From Phoronis australis (Eukaryota; Phoronida; Phoronidae): a DNA stretch of 64,000 nt. The DNA is taken from assembly GCA_002633005.1 (NCBI GenBank), contig NMRA01000215.1, positions 598,852-662,851 of the forward strand, read 5' to 3'. Under the pieces are notes generated by a model. It worked only from the letters and a program-made list of their open reading frames with translations, ran no database searches and was not told the origin of the DNA. The stretch's first letter is position 1. Each line of letters opens with the position of its first letter. This document shows, piece after piece, positions 59,401 through 64,000 of the stretch. The translations under genes and the position numbers were made by a program.

Positions 59401-61173
59401 CTATTGCGAAGCGGCTTCGAAACCGGCCTCGGATTCCCGCCAATATCTTAATATTCAACGCGCGTTGAATAAAGAAATGGGTTATTTAACGGTTGTACTG
59501 GCCGTGTCAGGCTAGTAATGTGCAATTAATATAGAAACCTACACGTGTCTCAGGTTTACGACATGGGCACTAAACCTCTTGGATTAATGTATGCGGATGC
59601 ATTAGCAATGTCAATGAACGTACTTAGAGCAAACTTATTAAATACAATCTGCACAAGATGTCTGGTGAGGTGATGGGGAGCTTTAGTCATAATACTTAAA
59701 AAATAGTGTCAAATGTGCGATGTAAGTAGTTGATTGTTTTTGATGTTCAGAATGGAGACTTGGGCATGTGCGCTCTTTTCCTTTGGCTCAGGTATCTGCG
59801 CTGCCTCAGTTTCTTGAGACTCCGATGCTGTTACCATTACGGCATAGCAGGCAAAAAAAAAACAGAAGAATAACGTTTTGCTCAATGTGGTTGAATACCT
59901 ACATCGAAACCCTTTTTTCTTTGAGTCGTTTTCAACAAATGAATTAGACAATCTTTCTGTGACTCATGGCAAAGCGACTTAAGACTGAGAAAATTTATTT
60001 TAAGCTCCCATTTCACATTTGCTAAAAAATGTTAACCAAGTAACTATGAGATCATTACAATCTAGATGTAATTTTAAAATTGTCTTAGTAACTAGCATCT
60101 GTGCATATTTTCATAGATTTTGCAATTTTGCTTAAGTAAGATTTGAACATTTTTTAAATATCTGTGTCGAGCGTAAGATCAAATTTCTGACTAATGTCTT
60201 AAGTTACTTTCATGAAACCGCTCCACGAAATCAATTGATGAATGCATTGTTCAGCATCATGAAAGATGTTACGATGTTCAAGTATTATCAACGCTCTCGT
60301 TGGCAATAACGTACTTTCTACTAGCTCTTGCACTTAGATAGAGATGTCATTTGAAAAGCATTTTGGTACAACGATCACCCCGGAACATCACAGCCAGTAG
60401 ACTATCACACCATCCTGGTTATTTATAGCACGGATACACAGTGTTAACAATGAATGTGCAGTTAATTTTTGTGCTATATACTGTACATGTAAGCGCTCAG
60501 GCTCAAGCCCATCTGCGTGCACGGCAAAAAACGTCGTCGGGATGCCGTTTTAGGGCTCAGGTAGATATTTCTCCTTACGAGATCATAGATCCTCCAACTG
60601 GCTTATTGATACTCATATTAATTAAAGCAACATTAGTAATCAAGTTTTGCAATAATAATGACTTACCCTTCCAAGCCCGTGAGCACCCATGACTGCGATG
60701 GTCTCTCGGGTGTTAAAACCGAATGCTTGCTTAAGCTGGGTCAAAACATGGTTTAAATCCCCGTGAGCCCTGGGAAACGGGTTTGGTTTGTCCGTCACAG
60801 GTGACGTTTCGCAATCTTTCCTTCCCCATTTGAACGTCAGATACTTTCCGATGTCACTTCCGGATAATGCAGCGCCCCTGGTGACTGCCTCTATCGCAGC
60901 CAATGCCCAGAAGTCAGCACGGGACATATGCTTCGATGCGTTTGTCACACGAAAAATTTCCTCTAAGGCGAAAATCGTTTTATCAATGCCTAAAACAAAA
61001 AAGAAAAGTGTGCTCAGCAATACATGAAGTGCGCATCTAAGCTAAGAAAACATTTACAATTTATGGCAGCAGGTATGGAATAAAACATCTACATGACAGA
61101 ATTGGCTGAAATTTTACCAATAGATTCATATCCACCCAAACGGAAGCAACCGCCACCATCTATTTTATACCTC
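53118..61173 (-). CDS. Class I (CcP/APX-like) heme peroxidase, 3' part, five exons
   Basis: Exons 61173-61118, 60989-60667, 55991-55849, 55686-55572 and 53405-53118 join in phase (1, 0, 2, 0) into 307 residues ending in TAG. The protein belongs to the plant/fungal/bacterial peroxidase superfamily, which reduces H2O2 with a heme cofactor. MGAHGLGR holds the proximal His (about residue 122). GFQGPW holds a Trp (about 138) exactly 16 residues later, as His175/Trp191 are spaced in yeast cytochrome c peroxidase. MMLNVDISLIRDCK parallels CcP's catalytic Asp235 segment. The last about 22 residues include a hydrophobic run, VPSLVALAVTLVLAA, suggesting a membrane or GPI anchor. The distal Arg/Trp/His exon is not visible and probably lies upstream. 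Animal-type introns argue against contamination. Confidence 0.85.
53879..55395 (+). mobile_element. THAP-type DNA transposon copy A, degraded
   Basis: Long terminal inverted repeats: the left end begins TTAAAGGCGAAAGCAACC and the right end reads TTGCCTTCGCCTTTAA, with similarity continuing for about 80 bp inward. The plus strand keeps a THAP zinc finger split over frames: MPHCCCVPGC, then RFPKDDTLRRTWLVRVENA, then YRVCGKHF (the C2CH ligands). A later domain contains FIVDLSKVLELFRKRQVCGA and WKCVAGHWGKWE, of a kind I associate with THAP-bearing transposons. Frameshifts show it is inactive. It sits in the last intron of the peroxidase gene, opposite strand. Confidence 0.75.
55572..55686 (-). 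CDS. Peroxidase, exon with catalytic Asp segment
   Basis: Acceptor TTTCAG|CTACCAG at 55686; donor TGTAAG|GTAATC at 55572. 115 bases: one base completing a His codon, then 38 codons. MMLNVDISLIRDCK aligns with MMLPTDYSLIQDPK of yeast CcP, whose Asp hydrogen-bonds the proximal His and the Trp. Confidence 0.82.
55849..55991 (-). CDS. Peroxidase, exon with GPW motif
   Basis: Acceptor GTTGCAG|GCACGA at 55991; donor GATCA|GTAAGT at 55849. 143 bases, 47 codons plus two bases. ARIESSGFQGPW continues directly from HGLGR in the previous exon. It matches the class I pattern HxxGRxxxxxSGFxGPW, including the electron-transfer Trp of CcP-type enzymes. Confidence 0.85.
57100..57760 (-). pseudogene. Non-LTR retrotransposon RNase H relic
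   Basis: On the minus strand 57745-57560 reads GVQAEIIAIHQAAELAKEHG, a stop, then ELFTLSDNKGAIKP, a stop, then VRTFVDEVLKSLAT. These correspond to the RNase H core blocks (QAE...A...A; SDxxxA) of LINE polyproteins. Two in-frame stops make it dead. Sequence below about 57400 is less clear. It complements the relic near 35.0 kb, which preserves the later VPGHAG block. It lies in a peroxidase intron on the same strand. Confidence 0.65.
57765..58580. other. Peroxidase intron sequence, no other feature seen
   Basis: AT-rich noncoding sequence between the RNase H relic and the GAC/GAT repeat units. Confidence 0.5.
58584..58950 (-). repeat. Two further units of the 38158-type repeat
   Basis: Units start near 58584 and 58748 with the same GCGACACTTGGCGAAATT-type head, GAT/GAC-rich core and GGCTACAGTCT tail as those at 38158-38499. 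On the minus strand the second copy still reads HMNVVMLFTIATTIIIFV and NFAKCRS. The first copy is broken by stops, and the unit spacing (164 bp) is not a multiple of three. Confidence 0.65.
58960..60660. other. Peroxidase intron, mostly featureless
   Basis: Contains the tRNA-like SINE at 59365. A minus-strand open frame at 59709-59951 has a hydrophobic stretch, but I found no splice sites linking it to the peroxidase. Otherwise nothing recognised. Confidence 0.45.
59365..59445 (+). repeat. tRNA-like SINE head
   Basis: TGGCGCAGTGATTAAG at 59371 resembles a polymerase III A box and GGCTTCGAAACC at 59413 a B box, 42 bases apart. No acceptor stem can be paired convincingly, so a SINE or tRNA pseudogene is preferred over a working tRNA. 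Confidence 0.5.
60667..60989 (-). CDS. Peroxidase, exon with proximal His
   Basis: Acceptor GTTTTAG|GCATTG at 60989; donor GGAAGG|GTAAGT at 60667. 323 bases, two bases plus 107 codons. SRADFWALAAIEAVTRGAAL matches the D-x-WALA-x-x-A-V helix of class I peroxidases. KWGRKDC matches their GRxD segment. ETIAVMGAHGLGR carries the proximal heme-ligand His. Confidence 0.87.
61118..61173 (-). CDS. Peroxidase, short upstream exon
   Basis: Acceptor TATTTCAG|GAGGTA at 61173; donor TATTG|GTAAAA at 61118. 56 bases. It encodes RYKIDGGGCFRLGGYESI and one base of the next Gly codon. This corresponds to the GG-x-YRF segment that follows the distal His loop in CcP/APX. Phase fits the next exon exactly. The exon before it must end two bases into a codon; none was found. 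Confidence 0.7.
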
Positions 61174-61179
61174 CTGAAA

Positions 61180-64000
61180 TAAAATTCATCTTAAATAACT
61201 TTTGTGACTCCTTTTAGTAACAGTACTAATTCGTGAAGAATGGGGACAGGAATTCAGTACTGTGAAGACGTGTGTAACATTCATCATCCAGTCAACAATG
61301 GAGCTTTCTCAGAAATGTAATTATCCCTTCGTGGGGGCAAATGTTTTGTCGCACCACCGCATCTAAGTACCCAAACTCAAATTGAGTTATTGGTAAGAAT
61401 ATTGTAAACTGTGGAAAATAACAATTAGCATTTGTAGACGATGAATAAAGGTTACAGCTACAAAAAGTGAAAAGTTTGGTCTCATTTTGATTTTATGCAT
61501 AGAAATTGAACTGAAAATGCGTAGTTTTGGTTGTCAAGTGCTTCTAAATTGTAATTGATTAAGAACAAAAATACAGTCACTGAAAGTTTATAATTGACCG
61601 TGGAAATTTCTGTAACATCCTTTTCTGTTGATTGATTGTCGAAAATTTGATTGTCAGGGTTTCAAGCTCTGCAATTTTTTCGTGTTGTATAATCATAAAG
61701 TTTGTTTTGTTCAGTACTTTGTATCGTCTCATGAGTTGTTTGTACTGTGAAAAGGAAGATAAATAGACAAAAATGTTTGTTCTTGAAATCCTTGTTATCA
61801 TAAGGGTTGACAATTACAAAAAAAAAACTTTTTCGCCCGAGATGGACACAATGCTCAGCAAATAATACTTGACGGACAGGATGATGTTCAGTTTCTAAAA
61901 AATCCCAGTTACTCGAGTCTGACAAAGATCAAGGCGATTGGGTCTAGTTACATCCGCCCAGCTATTATTGCAAGCTGACACCATCATATCTCTCTATATC
62001 ACCTACCTCTGTAGCAAGGATTACTGTTTTCTAAAGAATATCCCACCAGCAAATATTTGAATGCAGAGCAATTAAAAACACCTGGACGGAGGTGCTCAAA
62101 TATATGGACGTAGGACTTTTTATGAAGGGGTCATGTTTTACTTCCACGCCAATTACACGAGCTTCATTATCTAACAAAGAGCAGCTTGTTGGGTCCATAC
62201 CAATCAGATATTTCATGTAATGAATGGCAAATATTGACTTACTAGCCTACATATTCAAGTGAACATTAGACTAAGTGTTCATCGCAAGGGACAGAAATTA
62301 AAGATACTGTGTTATTTTAAAGCTTCAATCAGGATTTCTGTCACTGTCAGATTTTAGTAGGGATGGTGTGCGGCTGTGGGATTTTTCCATAGGCAGTACA
62401 AATTTCTTTCCAGAACATTTGACCCTGCAGTAACGCAAAGCACGGTAGTCAGCTACTCTTTAAAGTGAAAGCTATAAGNCGGTCGTTACTATGATGCTTA
62501 ACAACTGCTGACCGACATGCGACAAAATAATGATCTAGCTTTTCGAAAATATTTATAAATTTACACGCACATATATTTTGCTTCGTCGCGGCAACGACCC
62601 AACGCTTCCGAATCTCAACATCTTTAGAGACTGTGAAGCAGACAGTTGCGTGTCCGTATTTTTTCTAGTCGTTCGGGAACAACACGGTCTGAAACACAGA
62701 ACTACTTGCCGATAAGCTAAAAGAGCTATCGTAGCGAGCCTCGTTTTGGAATGCGCCTCCTGTCGGCGTGAAAAGGGTCTATAAGGAAGCATTTAAAAAT
62801 ACAGTATTGTACACAAAATATATAACTGTATTTACAAAAGTTGCGTCATAAATGTACATGTACATACTGAGGTAGAAAGTCAGCTTGCTACATGAAGACT
62901 ATCGTCAACATACAGCAACTGGGGTAGCCGTGTGTTGAGCTCCGTGAGACACCGAAATTTCACACAACCCCGGCAGCTCAGCTCGTCACGAGTCGACGTC
63001 GTGAAACTTATATCAATATGTAGAGCAAACGACCGGCGGGGGTGCATGCAGAATCTGGGATTAATAGACACTCACCTTACCCGTTACAACCGTTTATTGA
63101 AGTAACAAAACAATCTAATAAACACTATTTTTGCATAATTCTCCGCCTTTTGTAACCAAGAGAAGTCTGTCGTAACAGTGAATACTCGTGACACGCACCC
63201 GCGCCATTTCTTAAAATTGTGTGATATCTCGAGAGTTTATTCTGAAATTGGGTTTACTGGTATTAAAATACCAAAAACGAAATGAAACCAGTTCCGATTG
63301 TTATGACACGCACGCAACCTCACTGTTGATTAAAGAATCGGAGAAATTGGCCAACACAGTACAGGTGACGCAATGGCGACGAAAGTCGACCCAAAAGAAG
63401 GCATCGCAATTTTAGCAGCAGAATAACGGTAGAACGCCAATTTTTTCAACACAGGTAAATAATATAGTTTACTCAAGGAAAGGTGTAGTTTTAGTGACAT
63501 CATTAATTTTGGTGATGGCAGGCCCCTATGAAGTATGTACGCGACAGAAGCCAGAGAGAGTGAAATTAAGCCGACAGACTGACAAATCGTATCAACCTCA
63601 CAAGCTAGAATGATTGAACATTTCACGCTATCCTGTTTTCACTGCACCAAAACACAGAGTGAAGTTGGCCTTGTCAACAAAGCGAAAATCTGCACGTTTG
63701 CCAAATGCACGCGCTACGAAACTGTTGATTAACATGTAGTGTATTCTAGAACTGAGCTGGGGAAAATGGTGTTTTAAACGCACTCATTGCTGCAGGAGCA
63801 TAATCGCGTTTTATAATTCATGGAGGAAACAAGGGTGCCACCCGGAACCTCCATATTCATTCCTCATTTTATTTTTGCCACATCCTTTTACACTATTGCC
63901 CCATTACTGCCAATTTTAAGAGAGTGTCAAACCAGACTACATAGACAAAGCGTTACAGTTGAAAGACGGGGGCATATCAGCTCCCCGCATCCTCCCCATT
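61180..64000. other. Upstream peroxidase region, no further exon identified
   Basis: I looked on the minus strand for an exon with an FHD/WHD distal-His motif ending two bases into a codon and found none. Open frames such as 62031-62216 and 63330-63626 show no peroxidase similarity. A single N lies at 62479. The 5' end of the gene may lie past position 64000. Confidence 0.5.

Noticed and set aside
59709-59951. Minus-strand frame with a hydrophobic stretch inside a peroxidase intron
   Set aside because: It could resemble a signal or anchor exon, but no acceptor/donor pair in phase with the peroxidase was found and the flanking peroxidase exons already join directly.
62880-63071. Minus-strand frame considered as the distal-His exon of the peroxidase
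   Set aside because: It has Cys-rich text but no Phe/Trp-His-Asp motif, and its ends do not fit the required phase.

Overview
The window is a piece of animal nuclear DNA. It is AT-rich and intron-rich, full of dispersed repeats and microsatellites, has GT-AG splice junctions, and shows no bacterial-style gene packing. Two protein-coding loci can be reconstructed from exon sequence. The type of tinman/Nkx2-5 gene, and the presence of a class I heme peroxidase with animal-style introns, point to an invertebrate deuterostome. A hemichordate is my best guess, with a cephalochordate or echinoderm not excluded. This is inference; no species marker is visible.

Locus 1 (10169-31378, + strand) is a complete three-exon NK2-class homeobox gene of the Nkx2-5/tinman (NK4) group. 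Exon 1 carries the start codon and the TN repressor motif. Exon 2 carries the first 44 residues of the homeodomain. Exon 3 carries the rest of the homeodomain with Tyr54, the NK2-specific domain and a C-terminal LRTW. Exons 1 and 2 are about 16.4 kb apart and exons 2 and 3 about 3.7 kb apart. A CCAAT/TATA pair lies just upstream of exon 1 and poly(A) signals lie downstream of exon 3. Intron 1 holds a cluster of seven CACGTG palindromes, a foldback repeat, a MITE and a 1.4 kb duplicated block beside a single N. Intron 2 holds a satellite-bearing foldback element and a 1.65 kb THAP-type transposon copy that ends about 126 bp before exon 3.

Locus 2 (53118-61173, - strand, 5' end not found) is the 3' part of a cytochrome c peroxidase/ascorbate peroxidase-like (class I) heme peroxidase. 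Five exons join in phase and encode 307 residues. They include the proximal His, the Trp equivalent to CcP Trp191, the Asp equivalent to CcP Asp235, and a hydrophobic C-terminal tail. The exon with the distal Arg/Trp/His is missing and probably lies upstream, possibly beyond the window. A second THAP-type transposon copy sits in its last intron.

The rest is mostly noncoding or repeat-derived: retroelement fossils (RNase H relics at 35.0 and 57.4-57.8 kb, a Penelope-like C-terminus at 36.6 kb), several MITE/foldback families, tRNA-like SINE heads, trinucleotide arrays and two N gaps. Single Ns at 25007 and 39779 are each flanked by duplicated sequence and look like unmerged contig or haplotype overlaps. 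The Nkx2-5-type factor and the peroxidase have no evident functional link; they are simply neighbours.
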